A DNA stretch of 64,000 nt from Actinoplanes couchii (lineage in GTDB: Bacteria; Actinomycetota; Actinomycetes; Mycobacteriales; Micromonosporaceae): assembly GCF_016862075.1 (NCBI RefSeq), contig NZ_BOMG01000082.1, positions 62,001 to 126,000 on the forward strand, in the 5' to 3' direction. Positions within the stretch are counted from its first letter, which is position 1. Every line of letters starts with the position of its first letter. This document shows positions 42,035 to 50,660 of this stretch, one piece after another. Position numbers and translations under genes: made by a program. The notes below the pieces were generated by a model. It was not told the DNA's origin, ran no database searches, and saw nothing but the letters and a program-made list of their open reading frames with translations.

Positions 42035-42822
42035 GCCGCTTCTCGTTCAACCAGATCACCGCGAAGCACTGGGAGCTGGAAGACCTGGTCGCGGGCCTGA
42101 CCGAGGCCGGTGTCGACAAGGTCGCGCTGTGGCGGGAACCGGTGCAGGAGTACGGCCTGGAGCGCTCCGCCGCCCTGGTCCGGGACGCCGGCCTGTCGGT
42201 GACCACACTCTGCCGCAGCGGGTTCTTCCAGCTCGACGGCTGGTTCGACGACAACCGCCGGGCCATCGACGAGACCGCTGCTCTGGGAGCGCCGGTGCTG
42301 GTCCTGGTCTCCGGTGGTCTGCCCGAGGGGTCGAAGGACATCGCCGGCGCCCGGGCCCACGTCGCCGACGCGATCGCCCAGCTGGTCCCGCACGCGGCCG
42401 CCGCCGGGGTCACCCTGGCGATCGAGCCGCTGCACCCGATGTACGCCGCCGACCGCTGCGTCATCAACACCTGGGACCAGGCGATGGCGATCGCCGAACA
42501 GCACCCGGCCGCGCACGTCGGCGTCACCGTCGACACCTACCACCTGTGGTGGGACGACACCGTGCTGCCGAAGATCGAGGCGGCCGGCGACCGGATCGCG
42601 ATCTACCAGCTGGCCGACTGGAACACCCCGCTGCCGGCCGGTGTCCTGACCGGGCGCGGGCTGCCCGGCGCGGGCTGCGTCGACATGGCCGCCTTCCACG
42701 CCGCCGTCGAGAAGGCCGGGTACACCGGCCCGATCGAGGTCGAGGTCATGAACGAGGAGCTCTGGCAGCGCCCCGGCCGGGAGATCCTGGCCGACACGAT
42801 CGCCGGTTACCGGAGCATCTGA
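42031..42822 (+). CDS. Sugar phosphate isomerase/epimerase (TIM barrel)
   Basis: 263-residue AP-endonuclease-2-like TIM barrel. Metal-ligand acidic and His residues are visible in VTLAIEPLHPMY (Glu, His), VTVDTYHLWWD (Asp, His), DWNTPL, and GPIEVEVMNEE (last Glu), as in IolE/hydroxypyruvate isomerase-type enzymes. Terminal gene of the operon, overlapping the aldolase by ATGA, followed by a terminator. Confidence 0.87.
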   Translation: MSRFSFNQITAKHWELEDLVAGLTEAGVDKVALWREPVQEYGLERSAALVRDAGLSVTTLCRSGFFQLDGWFDDNRRAIDETAALGAPVLVLVSGGLPEGSKDIAGARAHVADAIAQLVPHAAAAGVTLAIEPLHPMYAADRCVINTWDQAMAIAEQHPAAHVGVTVDTYHLWWDDTVLPKIEAAGDRIAIYQLADWNTPLPAGVLTGRGLPGAGCVDMAAFHAAVEKAGYTGPIEVEVMNEELWQRPGREILADTIAGYRSI

Positions 42823-42838
42823 GCACCGGACGGGTCCA

Positions 42839-42870
42839 CCGGCCCGCGGCCAACGACGCCCGCGGGCCGG
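42839..42870. terminator. Bidirectional terminator hairpin
   Basis: 11-bp perfect stem (42839-42849 with 42860-42870) with a 10-nt loop between convergent genes. Confidence 0.75.
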
Positions 42871-42880
42871 CTCGTCCGTT

Positions 42881-43348
42881 TCAGGGCAGCCGGCCGACCG
42901 CCTGCGCGTAGTAGAGCGACTCCTCCAGGTGGAACGCGACCTGCCGGATCGACCACGCGTCGCCGTCGCGGGCGTCGAGCGTTGCCGGGGACAGGCCGCG
43001 CAGCCGCACCCGGAAGATCAGCGCGAGACGGCTCAGCCGGCTGCGGGCCTCCGCCAGATCCTCGGTGGTGAACGCCGCCAGGTCGGCGGGTGTGGTGATC
43101 GCCGAGGCGTGCCAGTGGTCCGGCACGGTGGGCACCCCGGCCAGCCGCGCCTCCACCTCGGCCAGGTGGTCGATCAGGTGGTCGGTGACCCGGCGGACGG
43201 CCTTGTGCGGCGTGTAGACCCGGTCGTCGGCGGGGATCGGCACCCCGTCCCACGCGACCCAGGTGGCGGCGAGATCGAGCACCTCGGTGACCATGGCGGT
43301 GACCACGTCGGCGGGCGCCCGGTCGTCGGTGACCGGTGTGTCGGACAT
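42881..43348 (-). CDS. DinB/mycothiol-dependent-isomerase-like four-helix protein
   Basis: 155-residue protein of the DinB-like helical bundle type. Three metal-ligand histidine candidates occur in VTDHLIDHLAEVEARL and QVAFHLEESLYYAQ, near the positions used by DinB/MDMPI proteins. In actinobacteria this fold contains mycothiol- or bacillithiol-dependent transferases. ATG at 43348 has GGAG upstream. Exact reaction unknown. Confidence 0.65.
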   Translation of the reverse strand: MSDTPVTDDRAPADVVTAMVTEVLDLAATWVAWDGVPIPADDRVYTPHKAVRRVTDHLIDHLAEVEARLAGVPTVPDHWHASAITTPADLAAFTTEDLAEARSRLSRLALIFRVRLRGLSPATLDARDGDAWSIRQVAFHLEESLYYAQAVGRLP

Positions 43349-43496
43349 GGCGGCTCCATCCACTCGCGGCTCGGGACGCGATGGTATCCACCCCCACCGA
43401 CAGTTCTGTGCTCCACACGTACCGCAGCAATCGGGTCTTTTGTCTTTTTGGTGTGGTTTGGCTTCCACTGTGGAGGCAAGATTGTTAACCCACAGG

Positions 43497-43607
43497 ATGC
43501 ACATCCCGGAGGCCCGGCAGGATAAGAATGAGGCCGCGTTCCGCAACGCGCCTTCGGTTGATCTTGCTGACCAGGAGGCTGTTGCCGTTGCCGGGCCGGT
43601 CGGGTGA
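43497..43607 (+). CDS. Possible 36-residue peptide
   Basis: Short reading frame from ATG 43497 to TGA 43605-43607 in the 294-bp gap before the pseudokinase gene. The upstream 60 bp (43430-43490) are unusually AT-rich for this genome and would suit a promoter. The product is charged at its N-terminal half (IPEARQDKNEAAF) and hydrophobic at its C-terminus (AVAVAGPVG), with no Cys. The ribosome-binding site is poor. It could be a small leader peptide or chance. Confidence 0.25.
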   Translation: MHIPEARQDKNEAAFRNAPSVDLADQEAVAVAGPVG

Positions 43608-43642
43608 GATGCGTACTTTGAGGTCTGCGGGGGAGGCGACAC

Positions 43643-45280
43643 GTGGCGGGGATCGACACCCCGGCCGGCTATACCCGCCTGGAGCGGACGGGAACCGGAG
43701 CTGACGCCGGTGTCTACCGGGCCTGGGACGAGCGGGCCGGGCGGTGGGTGGTGCTCAGGCTCTTCCACCGGTTCCTCAGCGGCCGCTCCGAGGAGGCCGC
43801 CTTCGCCGCGCACGTCACCTCCTGCATCGGTCTCGGCCGCAACACGTCGATCGTCCCGGTCCGGGCCGGTGGCATCACCGCGACCGGCCGGCCCTGGATG
43901 GCGCTGGACCCGATCGAGGCCCGCCCGTTCAGCGAGATCCTGCGCGACGACCCGCCCCCGGCCACCGCGGCGATGGACCTGACGATCGTGCTGGCCGACA
44001 CGCTGGCCTGGTCGCACACCACCCGCCCGGCGATGGTGCACGGCCGGATCCGGGCCGAGTCGGTGCTGGTCCGGGCGGACGGCGTGCCGATGCTCACCGA
44101 CTTCGCCGCGCCCCGCCCGCCGGGCACCCCCGCGCCGACCCCGAGCGGCGATGTGACCGACCTGGCCGCGCTGCTGTTCCGGGCGGTCACCGGCGGTCCC
44201 TGGCCGGGCCGCGGCGACGAGGACGAGCTGCTGATCTCGGGCTGGCCCGGGCTGACCGCGCTCTTCGACGAGGTGCTGACCCCGGTTCCGGCGATCGAGT
44301 CGATGGCGGTCTTCGCCGACCGGCTGCGCCAGGTGCGACACGGTGCCGGCGGGCTGCTCGGGTCACCCGGCGCGGTGTCGCTCGCCCCGAAGGTCGCCGC
44401 CGCCCCGGCACTGCCGGTGGTCGCCGTGACCGCGCCGGTGGTCGAGACGGAGCAGGCGCCGGTCCGTGGCCGCCATCTGCCCGCGCTGGCCGCCGTGCTG
44501 GTGCTGGTCCCGATCGGGTTCGGGGTGGTGCAGCTCTTCCCGGGCCGCACCGGGGAGGCCGCCGAGCCGTCCGTGCCGGTGTCCCCGGCCGCCTGCGCCC
44601 CGCCCACCCCCACCCCCGAGCCGGCCGCCAGCGATCCGGCCCTGTGGTGGCCCGCCGACGAGGGCGACGGCCCGACCGTCTGCGACCATTCCGGCGGCGG
44701 CAACCAGGCGACGCTGAGCCCCGAGGCGGGCTGGTCGACGACCGGCGCCGCGATGCGGTTCGGCGCCGGTTCCGGCTTCGCCAGCGGTTCGGCGCCCGCC
44801 GTCCGCACCGACCGGAGCTTCACCGTGATGGCCTGGGTGAAGCTGGGGAACACCGACCGCACCCACGGGGTGCTCTCCCAGCCGGGCACCACGAGCAGCG
44901 GGTTCATCCTCAAGTACGAGAAGGGTTCGGACACCTGGCGGCTGACCCTGCCACGAACCGACAGCGGCGCCCCGGTGGTCGACGGCCCGTCCTCGTCGAG
45001 CCGCCCGCAACCCGGCGCCTGGACCCATCTGGCCGCCACCTTCGACGCCGACCGGCGGGAGGCCACCCTCTACGTGGACGGCGTCGCCGAGGGCACCGCG
45101 GAACACGCCGTGGCGTGGGACGCGACAGGTCCGGTGCAGGTGGCCCGCTCCTGGTGGGACGGCGCCTGGACGGACCGTTTCGACGGCCTGATCGACGACG
45201 TCCGGGCGTACCGCGTCCAGCTGTCCGCACAGGGCATCACCGAGATCGCCGACGCGGGCCGCGCCGACCACCCGCACTAG
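43643..45280 (+). CDS. Pseudokinase with transmembrane helix and extracellular LamG-like domain
   Basis: 545-residue protein. N-terminal 240 residues have the Hanks-type Ser/Thr kinase outline, but catalytic residues are replaced: the VAxK lysine position reads VVLRLF, the HRD loop reads VHGRIRAESVLV and DFG reads DFAAP. A single transmembrane helix (about 278-295) and a Pro/Thr linker lead to a concanavalin/LamG-like jelly roll (about 330-535: AMRFGAGSGFASG, FTVMAWVKLG, WTHLAATFDADRREATLYVDG, DGLIDDVRAY). GTG 43643 follows GGGGGAGG. A surface carbohydrate or protein sensor signalling without phosphorylation is the natural reading, by inference. Confidence 0.8.
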   Translation: MAGIDTPAGYTRLERTGTGADAGVYRAWDERAGRWVVLRLFHRFLSGRSEEAAFAAHVTSCIGLGRNTSIVPVRAGGITATGRPWMALDPIEARPFSEILRDDPPPATAAMDLTIVLADTLAWSHTTRPAMVHGRIRAESVLVRADGVPMLTDFAAPRPPGTPAPTPSGDVTDLAALLFRAVTGGPWPGRGDEDELLISGWPGLTALFDEVLTPVPAIESMAVFADRLRQVRHGAGGLLGSPGAVSLAPKVAAAPALPVVAVTAPVVETEQAPVRGRHLPALAAVLVLVPIGFGVVQLFPGRTGEAAEPSVPVSPAACAPPTPTPEPAASDPALWWPADEGDGPTVCDHSGGGNQATLSPEAGWSTTGAAMRFGAGSGFASGSAPAVRTDRSFTVMAWVKLGNTDRTHGVLSQPGTTSSGFILKYEKGSDTWRLTLPRTDSGAPVVDGPSSSSRPQPGAWTHLAATFDADRREATLYVDGVAEGTAEHAVAWDATGPVQVARSWWDGAWTDRFDGLIDDVRAYRVQLSAQGITEIADAGRADHPH

Positions 45281-45287
45281 CTGGGTC

Positions 45288-45638
45288 CTAGCTCTTCGCC
45301 TGGGACCGCAACTCCACCAGCAGGCCGTCCCGGTCGGTGAGGACCGCGCCCAGGATGCGCCGGCCCGCGGCGAGCAGGTCAGCGACGTCCGGGGTGCTGA
45401 GGGCGTACATCACCAGGGCGCCGTCCCGGAACGAGGTGACTATCCCGGCCCGGCGCAGGACGGCGAGCTGCTGGGACAGGTTGGACGCCTCGACGTCGAT
45501 CTCGGCCAGCAGGTCACGGACCGGCCGCGGGCCGCCCTGGAGCAGCTCCAGCACCCGGATCCGGACCGGGTGACCGAGAGTCCGGAACATCTCCGCTTTC
45601 GCCTGGTACAGCGGCACCGACACGTCCCGTCCCCTCAT
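45288..45638 (-). CDS. ArsR-family winged-helix transcriptional regulator
   Basis: 116-residue ArsR/SmtB-fold repressor: AEMFRTLGHPVRIRVLELLQGGPRPVRDLLAEI, recognition helix in EASNLSQQLAVLRRAGIV, wing SFRDGALVMYALS. The ELCVCDL-type metal site is absent (RDLLAEI), so it senses something else. ATG 45638; a GTG at 45623 is an alternative. Divergent from the roadblock gene across about 215 bp, which probably holds its operator. That gap contains imperfect TTCAGCAGTTGC / GAGTTGCAGAA repeats near 45700 but no clean palindrome. Confidence 0.85.
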   Translation of the reverse strand: MRGRDVSVPLYQAKAEMFRTLGHPVRIRVLELLQGGPRPVRDLLAEIDVEASNLSQQLAVLRRAGIVTSFRDGALVMYALSTPDVADLLAAGRRILGAVLTDRDGLLVELRSQAKS

Positions 45639-45853
45639 GCCCGGACTCCGACACTCCTCACAACTGTGCGACCCGGATGTGGTTACGGCTGTTGACGTAT
45701 TCAGCAGTTGCGGAGTTGCAGAAATCTTCAAGTGCCTTGTCGCACGATCCATGAACCCACGCCGGGGCCGCACCGAGGCGGACATCGTGTGCGACTCGTT
45801 CGGTGAGATCTCGTACACGCTCTGCGACAGACCGGACCGATGTGGAGGATCAG

Positions 45854-46225
45854 ATGCCGGACATGGACGTAGCCCTCAAGGACGCGATGCAGATCGACGG
45901 CGCGATCGGTGCCGCGCTCGTCGACCGTTCCAGCGGAATGGCGCTGGGTGTCGCGGGCGGGAGCAGGGACTTCGACCTGCAGGTGGCGGCAGCCGCCAAC
46001 ACCGAGGTGGTACGGGCGAAGCTGCGCACGATGGAGATGCTGAGCCTGCACGAGAAGATCGAGGACATCCTGATCACCCTCGACTCGCAGTACCACCTGA
46101 TCCGCCCGCTGACCGGGCGTTCCGGGCAGGGCCTGTTCCTGTACATCGCCCTGAACAAGGACCGCGCGAATCTCGCTCTGGCCCGGCACCAGCTGAAGCG
46201 GATCGAGGGTGGTCTGGACCTCTAG
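45854..46225 (+). CDS. Roadblock/LC7-like domain protein
   Basis: 123-residue small alpha/beta protein: MDVALKDAMQIDGAIGAALVDRSSGMALG is the typical roadblock opening, with FLYIALNKDRANLALARHQLKRIEGG at the end. In actinomycetes such proteins act with small GTPases or histidine-kinase-like proteins in conservons; none is beside it here. ATG 45854 follows GGAGGAT. Biochemical role here unknown. Confidence 0.72.
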   Translation: MPDMDVALKDAMQIDGAIGAALVDRSSGMALGVAGGSRDFDLQVAAAANTEVVRAKLRTMEMLSLHEKIEDILITLDSQYHLIRPLTGRSGQGLFLYIALNKDRANLALARHQLKRIEGGLDL

Positions 46226-46234
46226 AATCGGGGT

Positions 46235-46960
46235 GTGCCGGCACCCCCGATGGTGGAGATCCGCACCGCCATGATGATCCAGTGGTGGCGGCGGATGACG
46301 TTTCTGCACTGGCGTTATCCGGCCGACACGGTCAGCCCGCTGCTTCCGGCCGGGCTCACCCCCGACACCGACGACGGCCAGGTCTGGGTGGGCATGCTCC
46401 CGTTCCTGATGGACGAGGTGCGCCCACCCTGGCTTCCCGGCCTGCCGTGGCTGTCGACATTCCCGGAGACCAACCTGCGGACGTACGTCCGTGGCCCGGA
46501 CGGCAGGGCGGGCATCTTCTTCTTCTCGCTCGACGCCGCACGCCTGCCCGTGGTGGCCACCGCCCGGGCCGGCCTGAACCTGCCGTACCGCTGGTCCCGC
46601 ATGTCGTTACGCGTCAACGGTGACGTGACCGAGTACCGGGGCAGTCGCTTCGCCGAGCCGCGCGGCGCCGGGTACCGCCTGCTGGTGCGGTCCGGCGAGG
46701 AGTTCCCGGAGGCCGAACTCGGCCCCGTCGACCACTTCCTGACAACCCAGAGCCGCCTTTACACCCTGCGGTACGGCCGTCTGGTCGCGGTCGACGTGTG
46801 GCATCCGCCCTGGCCGCTGCACCGGGCCGAGGTCCTGGACCTGCGCCAGGACCTGACCGCCGCGGCCGGGCTACCCGCCCCGAAGGGAGCGCCGCTGGTG
46901 CACTCGTCACCGGGGGTGCGCACCCGGATCGGGCTGCCGGAGTTCGTACGCATGTTCTAG
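46235..46960 (+). CDS. YqjF/DUF2071 family protein
   Basis: 241-residue DUF2071 protein, with the family segments MTFLHWRYPADTVSPLLPAGLT, VWVGMLPFLMDEVRP, ETNLRTYVRGPDGRAGIFFFSLDA and LPYRWSRMSL. Structurally these resemble acetoacetate decarboxylase-like barrels; no reaction is established. Starts 9 nt after the roadblock stop, so probably co-transcribed. GTG 46235 or ATG 46250 may be used. Confidence 0.82.
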   Translation: MPAPPMVEIRTAMMIQWWRRMTFLHWRYPADTVSPLLPAGLTPDTDDGQVWVGMLPFLMDEVRPPWLPGLPWLSTFPETNLRTYVRGPDGRAGIFFFSLDAARLPVVATARAGLNLPYRWSRMSLRVNGDVTEYRGSRFAEPRGAGYRLLVRSGEEFPEAELGPVDHFLTTQSRLYTLRYGRLVAVDVWHPPWPLHRAEVLDLRQDLTAAAGLPAPKGAPLVHSSPGVRTRIGLPEFVRMF

Positions 46961-46962
46961 TT

Positions 46963-46992
46963 ATCCACAGGCTGTGTGCACAGCCTGTGGAT
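46963..46992. terminator. Bidirectional terminator hairpin containing a DnaA-box sequence
   Basis: 14-bp stem (46963-46976 with 46979-46992) between convergent genes. The left arm with two flanking Ts spells TTATCCACA (46961-46969), a perfect DnaA-box consensus, most likely coincidental. Confidence 0.75.
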
Positions 46993-47574
46993 TCAGCGGC
47001 GGCGGTGGATCAGCATCCAGGCGCCGGGCAGCAGAGCCGCCGCGAGCAGCACTTTCAGCACGTCGCCGATCAGGTAGGGGACCAGTCCGGTGGTGAGTGC
47101 GGTGGTCAGATCGGTGCCGGTGGCGAAGGCCAGCCACGGCACCCCGACGAGGTAGATCAATCCGTGTCCGCCGGCCATCAGGGCGACGGTGCGGAGCGGG
47201 CGGCGATCCCCGCCGAGGGCGGCCAACTGTCCGATGAGGGCGGTCGCGATGACGAAGCCGACCAGGTAACCGGCGGTCGCGGACGGCCAGCCGGAACTGC
47301 CGTCGGCGAACCACGGCACCCCGAGCACGCCGGCTGCCAGGTAGATCAGCATGGCGGCCGAGCCGCGGGCCGCGCCGAGGGTGGCGCCGGCGAGCAGGAC
47401 CACGAACGTCTGCCCGGTGATCGGAACCGGCGACCCGGGGACCGGGACGGCGATCTGTGCGGCGAGACCGACCGCGCCGGCCGCACCGACGGTCAGCAGC
47501 ACGTCCCGTACGGCGGAACGGCCCCACGCGTCGGCGAGGACCCCGGTCGGTCGGGCGTAAGCGCTATAGGTCAC
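46993..47574 (-). CDS. bioY: Biotin transporter BioY
   Basis: 193-residue ECF-type biotin S component with six hydrophobic segments. Family segments: VPITGQTFVVLLAGATLGAARGSAAMLIYLAAGVLGVPWFADG, YLVGFVIATALIG, and GLVPYLIGDVLKVLLAA. GTG 47574 has AGGAGG upstream. No bioM/bioN-like ATPase or T subunit adjoins, so it works alone or shares a general energising module. Monocistronic. Confidence 0.92.
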   Translation of the reverse strand: MTYSAYARPTGVLADAWGRSAVRDVLLTVGAAGAVGLAAQIAVPVPGSPVPITGQTFVVLLAGATLGAARGSAAMLIYLAAGVLGVPWFADGSSGWPSATAGYLVGFVIATALIGQLAALGGDRRPLRTVALMAGGHGLIYLVGVPWLAFATGTDLTTALTTGLVPYLIGDVLKVLLAAALLPGAWMLIHRRR

Positions 47575-47609
47575 CGAGGGCCTCCTGTCCGTACATGTGC
47601 GGGGAACCA

Positions 47610-47649
47610 TATGTCCCCGGTCACCGCGAGGGCAGTGACCGGGGACATA
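47610..47649. terminator. Terminator hairpin of the M4 protease gene
   Basis: 15-bp perfect stem (47610-47624 with 47635-47649) with a 10-nt loop, 17 bp after the protease stop and upstream of bioY. Confidence 0.8.
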
Positions 47650-47665
47650 CCGTGATCGTTTCGAG

Positions 47666-49234
47666 TTACGCGGCGGTGCAGGTCGGGTCGGCGGTCTGCG
47701 CCGGCACGTTCACCGCGTCCCATGCGGACTTGGTGGTGTTGAACAGCGCGCAGGTGCTGTCCAGGGCCTTGGCCGAGGTCAGCGTCCAGGTGCGGTACTT
47801 CAGGTAGGACGAGCTGGACGTCTTCATCAGCATCGCGTTGTAGAGGACCTTGGTGGCCTTCTGGATGCCGACACCCTTGATCGCGGCAGTGCCGCTGCAC
47901 CGGGTGCTGGCCGGCTGGCCGTTGGCCGGGCTGGTGCCCTCGGCGAGCAGGTAGAAGAAGTGGTTGCCGGGGCCGGCCGCGGCGTGCACCTCGGAGGTCG
48001 GCGTGCTGCTGGTGTAGCAGTTGGAGTCACCGGCCAGCGACGGGTTGTACATGTACCGGATCGGGCCGTTGCCGACCAGGTTGATCTCCTCGCCGACCTG
48101 GTAGTCGGCCGGGTCCTTCGGGTTGGCCGCGAAGGCCTCGGTGGCCGCGCCGAAGACGTCGCCGATGAACTCCTGGGTGCCGCTGCGCGAGATGCCGCCC
48201 GGGGTGTTGTCGTCGATGCCGTGCCCGATCTCGTGGCCCACCACGTCCAGCGCGGAGATCCACTGACCGGCGTTGTTCTTACCGATCTGCACCTGGGTGC
48301 CGTCGTAGTAGGCGTTCACCTGGTTCAGGCCCACCCGGATCGGCCAGGCGCCGCCGCTGCTGGTGAAACCGGTCCGGCCGAGCCAGCTGGACAGCATCGC
48401 CTTCTGCTTCTGCGCCGCGTAGAGCGCGTCCACGCAGGCGGTCTCCTTGCTGGTGCCGACGCCGTTGCCCCACACGTTGTCGGAGCCGCTGAAGATCGTG
48501 TTGGTCGACGAGTCCTGGCAGCTCAGCGTGGTCATCGACGGGTCGCGCAGGGTGAAGGTGGTGCCGGACTGGGTGGTGTCCAGGCTGACCGAGCCGACGA
48601 TCCAGCCGGTGCCGGTTCCGGTCGCGTGGGTGACGTGCTCCTGGGTGCGCAGCACCGCACCGGTGGTGGCGTCGACGTCGACGGTGAGACGGCTGACGTT
48701 CTCCTCGCCGTGCTCGTCGATCCGGGTGCCGTTGATGGTCGACTCCCACGCCAGCGTCGGCGCGCTCTCGGAGTTGACCACGACCAGGCGGGTGCCCTCG
48801 ACGTTCGCCACCGTCTTCAGTTCGGCCCGCGCGAACGGGACCGAGTCGGCCGCGGAGAGCTTCGGGGTCACCGACAGCTCACCGATCGACCGGTTCTGTG
48901 CGACCGACGTGAACTGGTGCTGACCGGACTGGTCGGTGACGACGACGAAGTCACCACCGATGACCGGCAGTCCCTTGTACGTGCGCTCGTACGGGACGTA
49001 CTGCAGCTTGTCCGAGGTGATCACCGGGCGCTGGACGAACGCCTCGCCGGTGCTGGCCTTCAGCACCGCGGGACGCTGGGCCACGAGAGCCGAAGCGCTG
49101 TCCGCTGCTCGGGCCGCGACCGCGGACGGATCGGTGGACGGGGCAGCGGTCGCCGGTCCGGCGACCGCGACCATCGCGCCGGCCGCCGCGGTCACGGCGG
49201 ACAGTGCGATGACGACTGGGGTACGGGATTTCAC
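47666..49234 (-). CDS. Secreted M4 (thermolysin-family) neutral metalloprotease
   Basis: 522-residue pre-pro-enzyme: signal peptide (about 1-30), FTP/PepSY propeptide (about 60-190: YVPYERTYKGLPVIGGDFVVV, PTLAWESTI), mature domain (about 210-522). Zinc site VVGHEIGHGID supplies two His and the catalytic Glu; GTQEFIGDVFGAATE supplies the third ligand; EVHAAAGPGNHFFYLLAEG contains the catalytic His. It has unusually many cysteines for the family (for example LSCQDS, SNCYTS, TRCSG, STCALF). GTG 49234 has GGAGAGGAG upstream. Confidence 0.93.
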   Translation of the reverse strand: MKSRTPVVIALSAVTAAAGAMVAVAGPATAAPSTDPSAVAARAADSASALVAQRPAVLKASTGEAFVQRPVITSDKLQYVPYERTYKGLPVIGGDFVVVTDQSGQHQFTSVAQNRSIGELSVTPKLSAADSVPFARAELKTVANVEGTRLVVVNSESAPTLAWESTINGTRIDEHGEENVSRLTVDVDATTGAVLRTQEHVTHATGTGTGWIVGSVSLDTTQSGTTFTLRDPSMTTLSCQDSSTNTIFSGSDNVWGNGVGTSKETACVDALYAAQKQKAMLSSWLGRTGFTSSGGAWPIRVGLNQVNAYYDGTQVQIGKNNAGQWISALDVVGHEIGHGIDDNTPGGISRSGTQEFIGDVFGAATEAFAANPKDPADYQVGEEINLVGNGPIRYMYNPSLAGDSNCYTSSTPTSEVHAAAGPGNHFFYLLAEGTSPANGQPASTRCSGTAAIKGVGIQKATKVLYNAMLMKTSSSSYLKYRTWTLTSAKALDSTCALFNTTKSAWDAVNVPAQTADPTCTAA

Positions 49235-49370
49235 GCCTACTCCTCTCCCGTCCGCAGGGGGTGGCGGACGGGCCTCAACCGTCCGTGGACGGCAGGTCAC
49301 GCCGAGGTGACTTGAGGTGAGACGTTAGATATCGACAAGCTTCCACGAATCAGGGAAAACCCTTGTGGGG

Positions 49371-49937
49371 TCAGCCGCCGACTTCGCTGATCTCCACAAA
49401 TGGGGCGTCGTTGTGCCACTGTGCGTGAACGATGAAGCTGTGGTTCGGAGCGTTGAAGTAGACCGCCAGGTTCACGTCGGAGCCCTGTTTGACCACCTGG
49501 AAACCGTCCGCCGGAGTGGCTGTGACCAGCGACACGGTGCCCTTGCTGGTCATCCGGATCACCGCCGTGCCGCCACCGGTCACGAACGACCGCACATAGG
49601 TCTTGACGCCGTCACTGGTGGTGACCGTCCAGCCGTCCTCGACCGTTGTCGGCGGGCGAGTGGTAGGTGTCACTCTGCTCGGTTCCGCCTTGGGTGAGGG
49701 GGACGTCGGCCGGGGCCGGGCCGTTCTGCTCCGGGACGGCGCGGCTGTCTCCGGTGCCGGTGCGGAAGCGGTCTCGGCCACCGCCGTCGGCGCCGGAAGC
49801 TGATCGATATCGGGCAGATCGCCGGACTCGGCCCGGGCCGTGCTCAGCACCGGCGACAACGCCACCGAGGACAGCACGATGCTGGTCGCGGTGGCCAGAC
49901 ACCAGCCCGCGACCGGCATCCACCGGGAAGAGCGCAC
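49371..49937 (-). CDS. Secreted hypothetical protein with Pro/Ser linker
   Basis: 188-residue exported protein: signal peptide (about 1-36), a low-complexity Ala/Pro/Ser/Arg linker (about 50-95), then a compact all-beta domain of about 85 residues (WTVTTSDGVKTYVRSFVTGGG, ADGFQVVKQGSDVNLAVYF, SFIVHAQWHNDAPFVEISE). No family recognised. GTG 49937 has AAGGA upstream. Divergent from the response regulator 36 bp away, so possibly its target. Confidence 0.65.
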   Translation of the reverse strand: MRSSRWMPVAGWCLATATSIVLSSVALSPVLSTARAESGDLPDIDQLPAPTAVAETASAPAPETAAPSRSRTARPRPTSPSPKAEPSRVTPTTRPPTTVEDGWTVTTSDGVKTYVRSFVTGGGTAVIRMTSKGTVSLVTATPADGFQVVKQGSDVNLAVYFNAPNHSFIVHAQWHNDAPFVEISEVGG

Positions 49938-49973
49938 GACACCATCCTTACACCTGCGCCTAAGGTGGGCGCC

Positions 49974-50660
49974 ATGGCGATGATCCTGTTGGTCGAGGAC
50001 GACCGCATCATCACGGCCGCGCTGACCCGGGCCCTGACCGACGCCGGGCACGTCGTGCGCCCGGTCGGCCAGGCTGCCCTGGCCTTGAAGATCGTCACCC
50101 AGGAGCGACCCGACCTGGTCATCCTCGACCTCGGGCTGCCCGATATCGACGGCACCGACGCGCTGCGGATGATGCGTACCGTCTCCGACGTCCCGGTCAT
50201 CGTGGCCACCGCCCGGCGCTCCGAGGCGGACATCATCGCCCTGCTCTCGGCCGGCGCCGACGACTACGTGACCAAGCCCTTCTCCGGTGGTCACATCCTG
50301 GCCCGGATCTCCGCCGTGCTGCGCCGGGCCCGCAGCCAGGTCGAGCAGCAGCCCAACGCCATCACCGTCGGCGAGCTGATGATCAGCCCGCGACAGCGCC
50401 GGGTGGAGTTGCGCGGTGAGGCGCTGCAGCTGACCCGGCGCGAGTTCGACGTCCTCGCCTACCTCGCCGAGCGGGTCGGCCAGGTGATCAGCCGCCGCGA
50501 GCTGATGAACCAGGTGTGGCAGCAGGCCCGGATCGGCGAGGAACAGACCATCGACGTCCACATCTCCTGGCTGCGCCGCAAACTCGGCGAGACCGCCGCG
50601 AAACCGCGTTACCTGCACACCGTACGGGGAGTGGGCGTCATGATGGTCGATCCGCAGTGA
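49974..50660 (+). CDS. OmpR-family response regulator
   Basis: 228-residue two-component regulator. Receiver domain (about 1-115): acidic pair VEDDR, phosphorylated Asp in LVILDLGLPDIDG (about residue 51), Thr in VATARR, and KPF lysine. C-terminal winged helix (about 130-225): LTRREFDVLAYLAE, TIDVHISWLRRKLGE, VRGVGVMM. Overlaps the kinase start (GTGA), so they form one pair. ATG 49974 or 49980. Confidence 0.92.
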   Translation: MAMILLVEDDRIITAALTRALTDAGHVVRPVGQAALALKIVTQERPDLVILDLGLPDIDGTDALRMMRTVSDVPVIVATARRSEADIIALLSAGADDYVTKPFSGGHILARISAVLRRARSQVEQQPNAITVGELMISPRQRRVELRGEALQLTRREFDVLAYLAERVGQVISRRELMNQVWQQARIGEEQTIDVHISWLRRKLGETAAKPRYLHTVRGVGVMMVDPQ

